Notes: generated from the sequence alone by a model not told the origin. DNA of 64,000 bases from Stutzerimonas frequens (GCF_024448335.1 NZ_JAMOHM010000004.1:248001-312000); one strand, 5' to 3'; shown: positions 47,997 through 58,707, counted from the first letter of the stretch. Numbers and translations are program-made.

Positions 47997-48569
47997 TCAG
48001 TGCCCCTGGTGTGCGTTGTGTGCATCGCTGGGCATGTGCTCGTGCATGCCGCCGTGCTGCATGCTCGCCGCTTCCTGCAGCAGCGCCTGATCGATCTGAT
48101 CGAAACGCAGCACGCGGCCACCGTGTTCCTCGGCCAGACGCATGGCGGCCTGCTCTTCGGCGAAGGTCGCCAGCGACGCACCCATGGCGCCCTTGAGCGA
48201 CGTGCCGACCACATAGTAGGCGCGGGTTGCGTCGATCAAATGACTGTCATCCGGTTTTTCCCAAACGCTACGGCCCATGTCGTGCACGTACAGCTTGGCG
48301 TCGAGCAGGCGGTTTTCCGGCTGCAACCACCAGCCGAGCATCTCGGCAGTGGAGCAGAACTTCTTTACCCCACCCTTCTCCACCGCCTGCCCCTTGGGCC
48401 CGGGGAAGTCGCTGATGATCATGCCGCAGACATGGCATTCGTCGCTGTCGTGGAAGGCCACCGGGTCCAGCGCCTGCTCGACCTCTTCCTTCTCGCCGCA
48501 GCCGGCCAGGCCGACAGCAAGCAGCAGAGCGAGGAAGGTTCCGGCGCCGATGCGATGCAGTGCGTTCAT
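47997..48569 (-). CDS. nosL: NosL, copper-delivering outer lipoprotein
   Basis: This 190-residue lipoprotein has a lipobox LAGC (C24) and the copper motif ECHVCGMI (C45, C48, M50). The tail is rich in His and Met (HGGMHEHMPSDAHNAHQGH). NosL brings Cu(I) to NosDFY for building the CuZ cluster of NosZ. It lies 27 bp after nosY. Confidence 0.95.
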   Translation of the reverse strand: MNALHRIGAGTFLALLLAVGLAGCGEKEEVEQALDPVAFHDSDECHVCGMIISDFPGPKGQAVEKGGVKKFCSTAEMLGWWLQPENRLLDAKLYVHDMGRSVWEKPDDSHLIDATRAYYVVGTSLKGAMGASLATFAEEQAAMRLAEEHGGRVLRFDQIDQALLQEAASMQHGGMHEHMPSDAHNAHQGH

Positions 48570-48596
48570 AGAGGATTTCCTTTTTGATTCATGAAT

Positions 48597-49427
48597 TCAG
48601 GCCAGCCGACGGCGGAAGATGCCGTAGGCCAGCAACAGCGAAACGCCAACCCAGGCCAGCAAACAGAGCCAGAGCACCGCGCCCGGCACCGGCAGGTCGG
48701 CACCGAGCGAGAGCACGCCCATGGCGCTGCCGCTGCCCTCGAAGCCGGACAGGTTGATCAGCCGGTAGATGTCGGTGGGGTTGAGCAACAGCAGCCAGGG
48801 CAGCAGTTCGGGATTGAACTTGCCCTCGCTGAGCACCAGCAGCGCGAGCAGCACCAGGTCGAACACCAGCACGAAAAGAAACCACACGCCGAGCGCCAGC
48901 CCGGCGGCACTGGACTTCTCGTTGACCTTGCCGCTGAGCACGTAGGCCAAGGCGAGGAATACCCAGCCGAGCAGCGTCGAGGAGATCATGAAGCGGCCGA
49001 ACGCCCAGAACAGCATGCCGAGTTCGACACCCTCGACCAGCACCCCGATGGCCAGCGCCGCGCAGCCGAAGCCGATCAGCACCGCCAGGGCGAGGATCAG
49101 CCCGTGGCCGACGAACTTGCCGAGCAGGATCTGCCCGCGCCCCAACGGATAGGTCAGCAGCAGCATCAGCGTGCCGCCCTCGTCCTCGCCGACGATGGCG
49201 TCATAGGCCAGCAGCAGCGCGATCAGCGGCATTAGAAAGGTGGCGAGGCTGGCCAGGCTGGCGATGGTCGCCGGAATCGAGGTGAAGCCAAGCTGGCCGG
49301 AGGCCGCGGCGCCCAGCCAGGCGATACCCACCGCGAGCACCGCGAAGAGCAGACTGATGGCAAGCAGCCAGCGGTTGCGCAGGCCGTCGCTGAGTTCCTT
49401 GCGGGCGATGTTCCAGACCTGGTTCAT
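48597..49427 (-). CDS. nosY: NosY, ABC transporter permease for NosZ maturation
   Basis: This 276-residue ABC-2-type permease has six membrane helices. With NosF and NosD it forms the NosDFY complex that matures the copper-sulfur centre of nitrous oxide reductase. The ATG overlaps the nosF stop by four bases. Confidence 0.95.
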   Translation of the reverse strand: MNQVWNIARKELSDGLRNRWLLAISLLFAVLAVGIAWLGAAASGQLGFTSIPATIASLASLATFLMPLIALLLAYDAIVGEDEGGTLMLLLTYPLGRGQILLGKFVGHGLILALAVLIGFGCAALAIGVLVEGVELGMLFWAFGRFMISSTLLGWVFLALAYVLSGKVNEKSSAAGLALGVWFLFVLVFDLVLLALLVLSEGKFNPELLPWLLLLNPTDIYRLINLSGFEGSGSAMGVLSLGADLPVPGAVLWLCLLAWVGVSLLLAYGIFRRRLA

Positions 49428-50350
49428 ACGCGACCCTCCTGGGCGCGCACATCACCGGCGCGCTCCATGTAATAGCGATAGAGGTCTTCCAGCGACGGCT
49501 GGTGGATCTCAATGTCCTCCGGCTCGCTCTCGCCCAGCAGCTGGCGCAGCAGCACCAGCTTGTGGCCGTTGACCGCAACCACTTCCAGGCTCGATTCGCT
49601 GAGACCACGGGCGCTGTGCCCGGCATCGGTCCAACGCTGCAGCCAGCTGTCGCGCTCGCTGACGCCACTGGCACGGATGCGCACCGGCAGCCCGGCCTCG
49701 GCACGCAGTTGCGACAGGCTACCTACGGCCTGCAGGCGACCCTTGGCGAGGATCGCCGCGCGGTTGATGTGCGCCTCGACGCCCGGCAGCACGTGGGAAC
49801 AGAGAATGATGCTGGTGCCGCGCTGACGCAGGCGGTCGATCAGCAGGTAGAGGTCCTGGGTGGCGATCGGATCGAGGCCCACCGTCGGCTCGTCGAGCAG
49901 CAGCAGGCGCGGTTCGCCGAGCAGTGCCTGGGCCAGGCCGAGACGCTGGCGCATGCCCTTGGAATAGGTCTTCACCCGGCGATCGGCGGCATGCGCCAGG
50001 CCGACCTGCTCGAGCAGCTCGTCCACCTGGCTCTGCGCCGCGCCCTTCAGGCGAGCGAAATGGCGCAGGGTTTCGCGGCCGCTCAACTGCGGGTAGAAGG
50101 TCACGTTCTCCGGCAGATAGCCGAGCTGACGGCGCACCTGCGGATCGTTCGGCGCGCGGCCGAGGACTTTCACCTGGCCCTCGCTCGGCGCGAGCAGGCC
50201 GAGAATCAGCTTCATGCTGGTGGTCTTGCCGGCGCCGTTATGGCCGAACAGCCCCAGCACCTCGCCCTCACCGAGGTTCAGGTTCAGATCGTGCAGCACG
50301 GTCATGCTGCCGTAACGCTGGCTTACGCCCTGGATCTCGACGGCGTTCAT
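49424..50350 (-). CDS. nosF: NosF, ABC transporter ATPase for NosZ maturation
   Basis: This 308-residue ATPase has Walker [10 protein letters not shown] (about 36-44), the signature [17 protein letters not shown] and Walker [14 protein letters not shown]. It powers NosY and drives conformational change in NosD. The ATG overlaps the nosD stop (ATGA). Confidence 0.96.
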   Translation of the reverse strand: MNAVEIQGVSQRYGSMTVLHDLNLNLGEGEVLGLFGHNGAGKTTSMKLILGLLAPSEGQVKVLGRAPNDPQVRRQLGYLPENVTFYPQLSGRETLRHFARLKGAAQSQVDELLEQVGLAHAADRRVKTYSKGMRQRLGLAQALLGEPRLLLLDEPTVGLDPIATQDLYLLIDRLRQRGTSIILCSHVLPGVEAHINRAAILAKGRLQAVGSLSQLRAEAGLPVRIRASGVSERDSWLQRWTDAGHSARGLSESSLEVVAVNGHKLVLLRQLLGESEPEDIEIHQPSLEDLYRYYMERAGDVRAQEGRV

Positions 50351-51660
50351 GACGTTGGTTCCTGCTTTTCGGTTAGGAGTTCTTCAGTGGGCAGCTTCAT
50401 CAGCGGATGGCTGTCCTGCACGCCCGGCGACTTGACCACCGGGAAGGCACGTTGCACCCAGCGCAGCACCTCGATGCTCGGGCTGTTCATCAGCAGGCGC
50501 ACCTGCGGGTAGAGCCAGAGCAGCCGGTCGACGTTGTCGTTGGGTTCGTAGGCGACATCGCCCAGCCCGTCGTCATTGCGGTCCCAGCCCAGGTAATCGC
50601 TCCAGTAGTTGCCACGGCCGTCCACCGACCATTCCTGGGTGCGGGTCGCCACGTACTTGACCTGCTGCTGGTTGCCGACGAAGGCGTTGCCGGAAATGCG
50701 GTTGTCTTCGGAGCCGGCGGTCAGGTGGATGCCCAGCGAGCTCTTCTCGAAGTGGTTTTTCTCGATGGTGTTGAACAGCGAGTTGTAGATGAACAGCGCC
50801 TTGCCCTCACCGCCGCTGATCATGCTGTCGCCACCGGTATCGCCACGCTGCACGTCGCTGACGAAGTTGCCGGTGATGGTCGAGTAGGTGATGTAGTTCA
50901 TCAGGATGCCGTAGTTCTGATCCTGCTCGGAGCGGTTGCCCGTGACGATCAGCTTGCGGCTCTGCATCAGTGCGTAGCCGGTACGGGTACGGCGGGTGAC
51001 GTTGTCGATCACGCTGTTGTCGTTGGCGAACATGTAATGCACGCCATAGCGCAGATCCTCGAGGACGTTGGCCTCCAGGTGGTTGCCGTTGGAGGTGTCG
51101 ATGTAGATGCCATCGCGGACGTCACGCACCCGATTGCCGACGATGCGTGCACCGTTCACCGCGAACAGGTGAATGCCGTTGCCGCGATCCTGCGAGCGAA
51201 TGTCCACCTCGCCGACGATCTCGTTGCCGATCACCTGTACGTCGGCGGCGCCATCGACGAAAACGCCGAAGCCCGGCCCCTGCATGCGGTTGTTCCGAAT
51301 CAGCGCTCGAGGCGCGGCCGGCAGGACGAACACCGCCGAGTCCATGGCGGTGAGATCGGAGCCCCAGTCGCGCAGCGTGCAGCCTTCGACGGCGACGTCG
51401 GGCGCGCTGATGAGCAGGCTGCTGCCCTGGCCTTGGGACCGGATGACGGCGCCCGGCTCGCAGCGCAGCTGCATCGACTGCGCGATGCTGAACTGGCCCT
51501 GATATTCACCGGCAGGCAGGCGCCAGCGGTTCTCGCCGTCGGGCTGCAGCGGCAGCGTCGTGATGGATTGCGGTGCCGCCTGGGCCGCACCACTCAAAAA
51601 AAGCAGCAACATGATGGCTGCGGGGTATCGCGAGAAATAACCAGCCTGAGCTTTGAACAC
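50347..51660 (-). CDS. nosD: NosD, periplasmic beta-helix copper chaperone for NosZ
   Basis: This 437-residue protein has a signal peptide (ending GAAQAAPQ) and a right-handed parallel beta-helix of CASH type. The helix is visible as many N-x-x-I/V-x-x-N repeats (for example [21 protein letters not shown] and [15 protein letters not shown]). NosD receives copper from NosL and docks NosZ. It follows nosZ after a 127-bp gap with a strong hairpin. Confidence 0.95.
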   Translation of the reverse strand: MFKAQAGYFSRYPAAIMLLLFLSGAAQAAPQSITTLPLQPDGENRWRLPAGEYQGQFSIAQSMQLRCEPGAVIRSQGQGSSLLISAPDVAVEGCTLRDWGSDLTAMDSAVFVLPAAPRALIRNNRMQGPGFGVFVDGAADVQVIGNEIVGEVDIRSQDRGNGIHLFAVNGARIVGNRVRDVRDGIYIDTSNGNHLEANVLEDLRYGVHYMFANDNSVIDNVTRRTRTGYALMQSRKLIVTGNRSEQDQNYGILMNYITYSTITGNFVSDVQRGDTGGDSMISGGEGKALFIYNSLFNTIEKNHFEKSSLGIHLTAGSEDNRISGNAFVGNQQQVKYVATRTQEWSVDGRGNYWSDYLGWDRNDDGLGDVAYEPNDNVDRLLWLYPQVRLLMNSPSIEVLRWVQRAFPVVKSPGVQDSHPLMKLPTEELLTEKQEPTS

Positions 51661-51750
51661 TGCGTTTTGACCTTCTTCAGCTTCCAGGCAGACGGTGGCT
51701 GCCGGAAGGGCCGCGGCAGCGTGCCGAAGCCCTTCGCGACATCACGACGC

Positions 51751-51776
51751 CATCGCCCGACCGCAAACGGGCGATG
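51751..51776. other. intercistronic hairpin between nosZ and nosD
   Basis: CATCGCCCG (51751-51759) pairs perfectly with CGGGCGATG (51768-51776) around an 8-nt loop, 11 bp past the nosZ stop on the minus strand. It has no T-run. It is similar in place to the nirS-nirM hairpin and probably sets nosZ mRNA level. Confidence 0.6.
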
Positions 51777-51787
51777 ACTGGAGCAGC

Positions 51788-53701
51788 TTAAGCGGGCTCG
51801 ACCATCATGCGGCCGACCATTTCCATGTGCAGCGCGTGGCAGAACCAGCTGCAGTAGTACCAGTGCAGCCCTGGCTTGTCTGCAATAAAGGTGATGGAAG
51901 AGGTCTGCTGCGGGCTGATCTCCATGCTCGCACCGTGATTGACCATGACGAAGCCGTGGGACACGTCTTCGATCTGGTCGATGTTGGTGATGGTCACGGT
52001 GACTTCGTCGCCCTGCTTGACGGTGAACTCCTGCACGCCGAACGCCGGCGCCATGGACGTCATGTAGACGCGCACCTTGTTGCCGTCGCGGATGACCTTG
52101 TTGTCGGTTTCCAGGTTGATGCCATCCTTCTTCGCCCTTTCCACGGTCGGCGCGAAGAACGGATCGTTGCGGTCCCAGAGCTTCTTCGGCTTGATCTGGT
52201 CGCGACGGGCCATGATGCAGTCGTGCGGCTCGGCATAGGTCGGGCCGTCATGTACCAGCTTCATTTCCTCGCCAGAGATGTCGATCAGCTGGTCGTTTTC
52301 CGGGTGCAGCGGGCCGGTCGGCAGGAAGCGGTCCTTGCCGAACTTGCACAGCGCGACCAGCCACTTGCCATCGGCTTCGCTGGTTTCGCAGAGCGAGGCA
52401 TGGATGTGGCCCGGCTGGTAGTGCACGTCGAGCTTCTGCTTGATGTAGTTGACCTTCTCGCCCTTGTAGGCGCGAACCGCATCGGCCATGTTCCACTTGA
52501 CCACTTGGCTGTCGATGAACACGGTGGTGTAGGCGTTGCCGCGACCGTCGAAGGTGGTGTGCAGCGGGCCGAGGCCCAGTTCCACTTCGGCGGCGATGGT
52601 GTCACGCGGATCGGCCAGTTTGTCGGCGAACAGGTCAGGCAGTTTGGCGATTTCGATCATCGACACGGTCGGCGAGAGCTTGCCGTTGGCGATGAAGTAC
52701 TTGCCATCGGACGAGGTGTTCAGGCCGTGCGGGTTCTTCGGCACCGGGATATAGCGGGTGAACTGGCTGTCCTTCTCGGCCTTCTTGCGGCCGTCGAGCA
52801 CCGGCACCTTGGAGTCGCCAAGGGTGATGAACTTGCCGGCCTTGACCGCCTTCTCCGCCGCCTCAATATCGAATACCACGACCCAGTCGCGCTCGTTGCG
52901 CATCATGCCGCCGAGGTCGTAGGCCTTTTCCGAGTTGTAGCAGGTGGCAGCGGTGAAGCGGCCGGTGTAGTCGGCGTCGGTGTTGTCGAGGTTGCCGTCG
53001 ACGATGATCTGGAAGGCCATCTCCATCTTTTCGGCGTCGATGACGTTGTACATGGTGTAGCTGTTTTCATCCTGCAGATCGAAGACCTTGCCGTCGTTCG
53101 GGTGCGGGATGACGAATTCGGCGTTGGCGAACACGTACTTGGTGTGCGGCACCTTCTGCAGACGCAGGCCGTGGATGGCCTGGCAGTTCGGCACGGTGAT
53201 CATCTTGTCGCACTTCATGATATCCAGGCGGATACGAGCGACGCGGGTGTTGGCCTTGTCGTTGATGAACAGGTACTTGCCGTCGTACTTGCCGTCGGTC
53301 ATGGAGATGTGCGGGTGGTGGCAGTCGCCGTTGAGGAACTTGGCGCTGTCGCCCATGATCGCGCGGCTTTCGTTGGTCAGGCCCCAGCCGGTGGCGGAGT
53401 CGACGTTGAACACCGGGATGCGCATCAGTTCGCGCATCGACGGGACGCCCATCACGCGCACTTCGCCCTGGTGGCCGCCGCTCCAGAAGCCGTAGTAGTC
53501 GTCCAGTTCGCCTGGCGCGACGTGGATGTTCTGCCGCGCTTCCTTGACCGCTGCGGCCCAGGACTCGCGGCTCATCACCGCGCCACCGAAGGCTGTGGCC
53601 GCAACGGCCGCGCCGGTAACCGCGCTGGCGCCGAGGAAGCCACGACGGCTCATGCCGCCCTTCTCCAGCACCTCAGGATTGTTCTTGCTCTTGTCACTCA
53701 T
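51788..53701 (-). CDS. nosZ: nitrous oxide reductase
   Basis: This 637-residue periplasmic copper enzyme reduces N2O to N2. The twin-arginine signal SRRGFLGASA is at residues 18-27. The seven-bladed propeller with CuZ histidines includes GDCHHPHIS, PGHIHASL and YAEPHDC. The C-terminal cupredoxin domain has the CuA site YYCSWFCHALHMEMVG. Length and motifs match clade I NosZ of P. stutzeri. The start MSDKSKNNPEV is 67 bp after nosR. Confidence 0.98.
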   Translation of the reverse strand: MSDKSKNNPEVLEKGGMSRRGFLGASAVTGAAVAATAFGGAVMSRESWAAAVKEARQNIHVAPGELDDYYGFWSGGHQGEVRVMGVPSMRELMRIPVFNVDSATGWGLTNESRAIMGDSAKFLNGDCHHPHISMTDGKYDGKYLFINDKANTRVARIRLDIMKCDKMITVPNCQAIHGLRLQKVPHTKYVFANAEFVIPHPNDGKVFDLQDENSYTMYNVIDAEKMEMAFQIIVDGNLDNTDADYTGRFTAATCYNSEKAYDLGGMMRNERDWVVVFDIEAAEKAVKAGKFITLGDSKVPVLDGRKKAEKDSQFTRYIPVPKNPHGLNTSSDGKYFIANGKLSPTVSMIEIAKLPDLFADKLADPRDTIAAEVELGLGPLHTTFDGRGNAYTTVFIDSQVVKWNMADAVRAYKGEKVNYIKQKLDVHYQPGHIHASLCETSEADGKWLVALCKFGKDRFLPTGPLHPENDQLIDISGEEMKLVHDGPTYAEPHDCIMARRDQIKPKKLWDRNDPFFAPTVERAKKDGINLETDNKVIRDGNKVRVYMTSMAPAFGVQEFTVKQGDEVTVTITNIDQIEDVSHGFVMVNHGASMEISPQQTSSITFIADKPGLHWYYCSWFCHALHMEMVGRMMVEPA

Positions 53702-53768
53702 GGGGTTTCGCTCCTTTGGGACATCTGCTTCAAACACATCGATCGAGCACCTCGCCTGCGGCGACGGC

Positions 53769-55946
53769 TCAGGGTTCCACCACTTGCACTACGGGAATCA
53801 GCGACGGGTCGGCCGGTGCCTTCTTGCCGCGCTTGGCGCGCTTGTTCTTCAGAATCAGCGGCGGGCACTTGTTTTCGTTGTGGTAGGTCATCTGGCAGTC
53901 CAGGCAGTAATGGCACTCGTTGTGGTTGATGTGCCCATCCGGGTGGATGGCCTGGATCTCGCATTCCTTGGCGCACAGCTGGCAGGGGCTGCCGCATTCG
54001 GGGCGCCGCTTGAGCCAGTCGAACAGGCGCACCTTGCTGCTGATCGACAGCGCCGCCCCCAGCGGGCAGACGTAGCGGCAGTACACCTTGCGGGTGAAGA
54101 TGTTGATGACCAGCAGGAACACCGCGTAGGCGACGAACCACCACTGGCGGTCGAACTTGAGGGTGATGGCGGTCTTGAACGGCTCCACCTCGGCGGCCTT
54201 CTCGGCCATCATCATCGACTCGAGGGAGATGCCGAACAGCACCAGCAGGACGATGTACTTGATCGCCCAGAGCCGCTCGTGCACCGCGAAGGGCAGCTCG
54301 TACTGCGGAATCTTCAGCTTGCGTGCGGCTTCGTTGATCAGCTCCTGCAGCGCGCCGAAGGGGCACAGCCAGCCGCAGAACACGCCACGGCCCCAGAGCA
54401 GGATGCTGGCGGCGGTGAAGGTCCAGATGATGAAGATCACCGGATCGGAGAGGAACAGCTCCCAGCGGAAATCCTGGAACAGCGCGTGGACGAAGGTCAG
54501 CACGTTGACCACCGACAGCTGCCCCAGCGCGTACCAACCGATGAACACCACGGTGAACACCAGGTAGCCGCGACGCAGCCAGTGCAGGAACCGCGGCCGC
54601 TGAGTGAACTTGTCCTGCAGGAACAGGATGACCGTCAGCAGGCCCAGCGCCGCGAGGATCACGCCAATCTGGAATGACTTCTGGTACCAGATGTTGACCC
54701 ACATCGGCCGGTTGGCCTCTTCGATGGCGGCCAGCTCCTCGGCGGTCGGCTGCGGACGCTCGATGTACTGCTCGGGCATCTGGTAGGGCAGCTCGAAGCT
54801 GGTGAACATGCCGCTGATCGGGCCGGTCTGGCGGCGCACCAGCAGCTCCAGCGTCCAGGGTGAACCGGGATCGAACGCCGCATGCTCGCGGACGATGAAG
54901 ATCGCCATTTCCCTGAAGTCGGGCATGCCTTCGGCATAGACGTCGTCCAGCCGCTGGAAGTCCATGTCGCGGAAGCTGATGACATTGCCGAACTGGCGCA
55001 ACTGGACCCGATCGAAAATGCCGCCGCGCACATAGCCCGAGCCCTTGAACGAGTACTCACCGCTGCCCATCACCGCGATGGCGTGCTCGCCTGGCTTGAG
55101 CTCGTCCATCAGCGTGCGGTAGTGCGCATCGCCGAGCAGCGCGCGGCCGATGGTCGGTGGGTTCAGATGCGTGGCGTAGAGGTCGATGAAGGTGTCCTGC
55201 ACCTCATCTGCCGCCGCCTCGTCGATGCCTTCGCCCTCGGTGCCCTTGAACGCCTCGTCGATCTCGCCCTTGGTCAGGTGCAGCCGGCGGATCGCGCCGT
55301 TGCCGGTCAGGTCGTTCCAGGTCGCCTGTTCGTAGTAATCCGCGCGGACGGTGGCCGGCTTCTGCGCGACGCCGGCGTTGCTCTCCACCAGCCCCAGCGA
55401 CACCGCGACGTCATGCGCCGCGCGCATGACGATCTCGTTGACCACCATCACCGTGACGGTGGCACCAGTGACCGCATCGATGGTGACCGCATTCTCGTCC
55501 CGCGAACGGCCGACAACCACGCGCTGGTCAACGTGGATACCCTGGTACTTGGCATTGAAGGCGTGCAGCTCTTCTTCGGGGATGCCGATCAGCAGGATCG
55601 GTTCATGGTGCTCGAGCACGTAGGCATCGACGATCACGCCCTGAGGGTCGAGCAGCACCTGCATGTTGATGGGTTTGCCGGAATAGGCGGGGATGTCCAC
55701 CACGTTGATGGACTGGAAGGCATAGCCAAGGATCTCGTCGCCCTTGGTGATCGTGCGGACCTGGTAGTCGCCCTCGGCTGCAGAGACGCTTGCGCCGGGG
55801 AAGAACTTGTCGAGACGCTGCTGCTCGGCTTCGTATTCCCTGGCCTGTAGCGGCAACGCGCAGAGGCTCAGGATCAGCAGAATGAAAAAGCCCTTGACCC
55901 AGGTACTGAACGTACCGGCCAGCGACCAGATTTCACGGGAAGCCAT
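53769..55946 (-). CDS. nosR: NosR, membrane flavo-iron-sulfur protein for NosZ expression and electron supply
   Basis: This 725-residue protein has a signal peptide, a periplasmic FMN-binding domain with the covalent-FMN motif DAVTGAT (T about 163), five or six membrane helices from about residue 415, C-x3-CP motifs (CGWLCPFG, CRYVCPLG) and two C-terminal [4Fe-4S] sites (CQLCAKECEIQAIHP, CHYCLDCQ). NosR passes electrons to NosZ and is needed for its expression. An FNR/DNR dyad lies 62 bp upstream; it heads nosRZDFYL-tatE. Confidence 0.97.
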   Translation of the reverse strand: MASREIWSLAGTFSTWVKGFFILLILSLCALPLQAREYEAEQQRLDKFFPGASVSAAEGDYQVRTITKGDEILGYAFQSINVVDIPAYSGKPINMQVLLDPQGVIVDAYVLEHHEPILLIGIPEEELHAFNAKYQGIHVDQRVVVGRSRDENAVTIDAVTGATVTVMVVNEIVMRAAHDVAVSLGLVESNAGVAQKPATVRADYYEQATWNDLTGNGAIRRLHLTKGEIDEAFKGTEGEGIDEAAADEVQDTFIDLYATHLNPPTIGRALLGDAHYRTLMDELKPGEHAIAVMGSGEYSFKGSGYVRGGIFDRVQLRQFGNVISFRDMDFQRLDDVYAEGMPDFREMAIFIVREHAAFDPGSPWTLELLVRRQTGPISGMFTSFELPYQMPEQYIERPQPTAEELAAIEEANRPMWVNIWYQKSFQIGVILAALGLLTVILFLQDKFTQRPRFLHWLRRGYLVFTVVFIGWYALGQLSVVNVLTFVHALFQDFRWELFLSDPVIFIIWTFTAASILLWGRGVFCGWLCPFGALQELINEAARKLKIPQYELPFAVHERLWAIKYIVLLVLFGISLESMMMAEKAAEVEPFKTAITLKFDRQWWFVAYAVFLLVINIFTRKVYCRYVCPLGAALSISSKVRLFDWLKRRPECGSPCQLCAKECEIQAIHPDGHINHNECHYCLDCQMTYHNENKCPPLILKNKRAKRGKKAPADPSLIPVVQVVEP

Positions 55947-56008
55947 CGAATTACCTGCTTGTACGGTTGGCGTAAGCGGATGGTAGGTGAGCGTCTACAT
56001 CCCTCCCC

Positions 56009-56022
56009 TTGATTGCAATCAA
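56009..56022. promoter_or_regulatory. FNR/DNR-type dyad of nosR
   Basis: TTGAT-TGCA-ATCAA is a perfect consensus dyad centred about 69 bp upstream of the nosR start. Confidence 0.9.
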
Positions 56023-56207
56023 GGACTCCCCCGGCGACTGTTTTCGTTGTCCCATGTCAAAGAACACCATGACCGTGAACAAAGACGTTGTTATGACTAG
56101 CCTAGGCCAGTAGGAGAGAGACGCAAGCTAGCGCGCCAGGACGGAGCATACACGAGAAGGGAGATAGGCCGCGCGCAGTGGCGTCGCGCGGCCAGCAGCA
56201 ATCACGA

Positions 56208-57458
56208 TCAGTGACGACCAGGCGGGGTGAGATAAGCCGCCGTGGCACCGCGGCTGGCTTCACTGGCCTTGATTTCCATCTTCGCAATGCTGCGCAGATG
56301 CACCTGATCCGGGCCGTCGGCAAAGCGCAGGGCGCGGCCACCGGTCCACATGTCGGCCAGCGGCGTGTCCGGCGTCAGGCCCATGGCGCCGTAGACCTGG
56401 ATCGCGCGGTCGACCACGTTGATGTGCATGCGCGGCACCAGCGCCTTGATCATCGAGATTTCCTTGCGCGCCGCCTTGGCGCCGACCTCGTCGATCATCC
56501 AGGCAGTCTTGAGCACCAGCAGTCGCGCCTGCTCGATCTCGATACGCGACTCGGCGATCCAGTCGGCGACATTGGAATACTGCTGCAGGTACTTGCCGAA
56601 CGCCTTGCGCTCCTGGCAGCGCTCGACCATCAGTTCCAGCGCCAGCTCGGCCATGCCGATCGAGCGCATGCAGTGGTGAATGCGCCCTGGCCCCAGGCGC
56701 GCCTGCGCCATCATGAAGCCGTCGCCCTCCCTACCCAACAGGTTGCTCGCCGGCACCCGCACATTGCGCAGCAGGAGTTCGCTGTGACCTTCCGGGGCGA
56801 TGTGGTTCATCACCGGGATGTTACGCACCAGCTCGACACCGGGTGTGTCGAACGGCACCAGGATCATGCTCTGCTGCTGATGGGTCTCGGCGTTCGGGTC
56901 GGTCTTGCCCATCACGATCAGGAGCTTGCAGTTGGGATGCGAGGCATTGGTGATGAACCACTTGCGGCCGTTGATCACGTAGTCGTCGCCGTCGCGACGG
57001 ATCAGCGTCTGGATGTTGGTAGCGTCGGAAGACGGCACGTCCGGTTCGGTCATGGCGAAGGCCGAGCGGATCTCGCCTTCGAGCAACGGCGTGAGCCAGC
57101 GCTGACGCTGCTCGGGCGTGGCGAACATGTGCAGCAGCTCCATGTTGCCGGTATCCGGCGCGTTGCAGTTGAACACCTCGGAGGCCCAGTGCACGCGCCC
57201 CATGATCTCCGCCAGCGGCGCGTACTCGAGATTGCTCAGGCCCATCCCCGGCTCATCCTCGCCGAGCGACGGCAGGAACAGGTTCCACAGCCCTTCCGTA
57301 CGCGCCAGCGCCTTGAGATCGTCCATGAAGGAGACGGGATACTGTCCGGCCGCTACCTCGGCATGCCAGGCGCCTATTCGCGGCACGATGTACTGGTCCA
57401 TGAAGGCGCGCAGTTGCTGACGCAGCGCCTCGACACGTGGGCTGTAGGCAAAATCCAT
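56208..57458 (-). CDS. acyl-CoA dehydrogenase family protein
   Basis: This 416-residue flavoenzyme of the acyl-CoA dehydrogenase superfamily shows AFAMTEPDVPSSDATNI and KWFITNASHPNCKLLIVMGKTD in the flavin-contacting middle domain. RIHHCMRSIGMAELALELMVERCQERKAFGKYL and AIQVYGAMGLTPDTPLADMW are in the C-terminal helical domain. It oxidises an acyl-CoA thioester at the alpha-beta bond; chain length cannot be told. AGAGGTT precedes MDFAYSPRV. It lies beyond the nosR promoter and marks the end of the denitrification block. Confidence 0.9.
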   Translation of the reverse strand: MDFAYSPRVEALRQQLRAFMDQYIVPRIGAWHAEVAAGQYPVSFMDDLKALARTEGLWNLFLPSLGEDEPGMGLSNLEYAPLAEIMGRVHWASEVFNCNAPDTGNMELLHMFATPEQRQRWLTPLLEGEIRSAFAMTEPDVPSSDATNIQTLIRRDGDDYVINGRKWFITNASHPNCKLLIVMGKTDPNAETHQQQSMILVPFDTPGVELVRNIPVMNHIAPEGHSELLLRNVRVPASNLLGREGDGFMMAQARLGPGRIHHCMRSIGMAELALELMVERCQERKAFGKYLQQYSNVADWIAESRIEIEQARLLVLKTAWMIDEVGAKAARKEISMIKALVPRMHINVVDRAIQVYGAMGLTPDTPLADMWTGGRALRFADGPDQVHLRSIAKMEIKASEASRGATAAYLTPPGRH

Positions 57459-57626
57459 GGGCAACCTCTGCTGATCGGGAAACGATGCAGCCACCTTAGT
57501 TCCCGCAGCCGCTAAAGCAACGAGGCTGCGATGACTGAATCAGGCCCGATAAACATGCAACGAAGCCTCAATAGAATTGACCGTGGTCATCACCGCAACC
57601 GACGAAACTGGGTATGCAGCGCAGCC

Positions 57627-58067
57627 TCACCAATGCACGTAGAACATGCCCTTGGCCAACAGCACGATGCCGATCATCTGCACAAAGATGGCCCAGTGGA
57701 TCGCCCGATAGCGGGCCGGCGTCATGCGCCCCTTGCGCAGCAGGATGGCGACCAGGCCGAAGGTGAAGAACACGCCGATCGCCAGCACAATCTTCAGCAT
57801 CAGCAAGGTGGCGAAGCTGCTGGCCAGCGGGTCGGCCAGCGCTTCGCGGTGATACCAGCCCAGGCCGATGCCCGCGCCGTAGACGAACAGCACGACCCAG
57901 TGCAGCACCACCCGCGAACGCGCACCGACGGCGCGCTCGACCAGCGGCATCGTCTGCTCGCCGATCTGCTCGCGGATACGGCCGAGAATCATCACTTCAA
58001 AGAACAGCGTACCGATGAAGAAGATCGCGGCCAGCAGGTGCACCACGTGCAGAACGGAATAACTCAT
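57627..58067 (-). CDS. four-helix membrane protein, CopD-like
   Basis: This 146-residue integral membrane protein has four hydrophobic helices and several histidines near helix ends (VLHVVHLLAAIFFIG, RVVLHWVVLFVYGAG, YRAIHWAIFVQM). The layout resembles small CopD-family or b-type-cytochrome-like proteins, but no firm family can be given. GAGGAGG precedes the ATG. Confidence 0.75.
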   Translation of the reverse strand: MSYSVLHVVHLLAAIFFIGTLFFEVMILGRIREQIGEQTMPLVERAVGARSRVVLHWVVLFVYGAGIGLGWYHREALADPLASSFATLLMLKIVLAIGVFFTFGLVAILLRKGRMTPARYRAIHWAIFVQMIGIVLLAKGMFYVHW

Positions 58068-58137
58068 CTGTGCCTCCTCTGGCGATGTCAGCCCCGATCA
58101 TCCCGCAAACAGCGCGCCACGCACTACCCGCCGGCGA

Positions 58138-58491
58138 TCATTCTGCCGAGGCGGTGATCCGACTGCCGTCGCGCTCGATATGCAGTCCGCGCAGGAAGCG
58201 GTCATCGGAGGTACGGATGCGGGCGACGCTGCCGTCCTCACGCCGGACCACATAGCGCGTTTGCTCCAGCCCCGCCGCCTGCTGTGCGCCCTGCCCCAGC
58301 AGGTAACCGACGCCGCCGCCAACCAGCGCACCGATCGGGCCGCCCGCCGCCGCCCCGAGCATGAAACCGCTGAGCCCACCGAAACCACCACCAACGGCAC
58401 GGTCCTGATGCACTTCGAGAATCTCGTCCGCCCTGACCAGGCTGCTGCCCAGAACTACCACGGTCGCCACCACTACCATTACCTTTTTCAT
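58138..58491 (-). CDS. glycine-zipper envelope protein
   Basis: This 117-residue protein has a signal peptide (ending LVRA) and a glycine-zipper segment (GGGFGGLSGFMLGAAAGGPIGALVGGGVGYLLG across about residues 34-68) like SlyB/OmpA-linked 2TM domains. A small soluble C-terminal domain follows (TRYVVRREDGSVARIRTSD). It is probably periplasmic or outer-membrane attached; no lipobox cysteine is seen. Function unknown. Confidence 0.75.
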   Translation of the reverse strand: MKKVMVVVATVVVLGSSLVRADEILEVHQDRAVGGGFGGLSGFMLGAAAGGPIGALVGGGVGYLLGQGAQQAAGLEQTRYVVRREDGSVARIRTSDDRFLRGLHIERDGSRITASAE

Positions 58492-58585
58492 GTCACGCTC
58501 CTGTCGGATATAGGTTTTGCCACCCCATCTTCTCTACACGAAGCGTGCCGACATTTAATGCCTATAAAATCAAAGAGATAAAGCG

Positions 58586-58608
58586 TTTCGGGTATTTTTA
58601 ACCCGAAA
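58586..58608. other. hairpin in an AT-rich intergenic island
   Basis: TTTCGGGT (58586-58593) and ACCCGAAA (58601-58608) form a perfect 8-bp stem around ATTTTTA. It lies in an unusually AT-rich 150-bp stretch between divergent genes, 100 bp before the DUF488 gene. Confidence 0.45.
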
Positions 58609-58707
58609 GATTTAGGTCCTAACAACCTACACAAGAGTTTTTTATACCCTGAGCAATCCGTATTTTTTACCTATGCTTGACGGATCAGGCTGCGGAGACC
58701 CTTCCCG

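Noticed and set aside
51695..53929. A 744-codon plus-strand frame opposite nosZ
   Set aside because: It is the antisense shadow of nosZ, which has all copper-site motifs. No start signal or domain was found.
57577..57590. A TTGAC-CGTG-GTCAT near-dyad resembling an FNR box
   Set aside because: It is one base short and sits between the stop of one gene and about 120 bp upstream of an acyl-CoA dehydrogenase with no anaerobic link. It is too weak to list.
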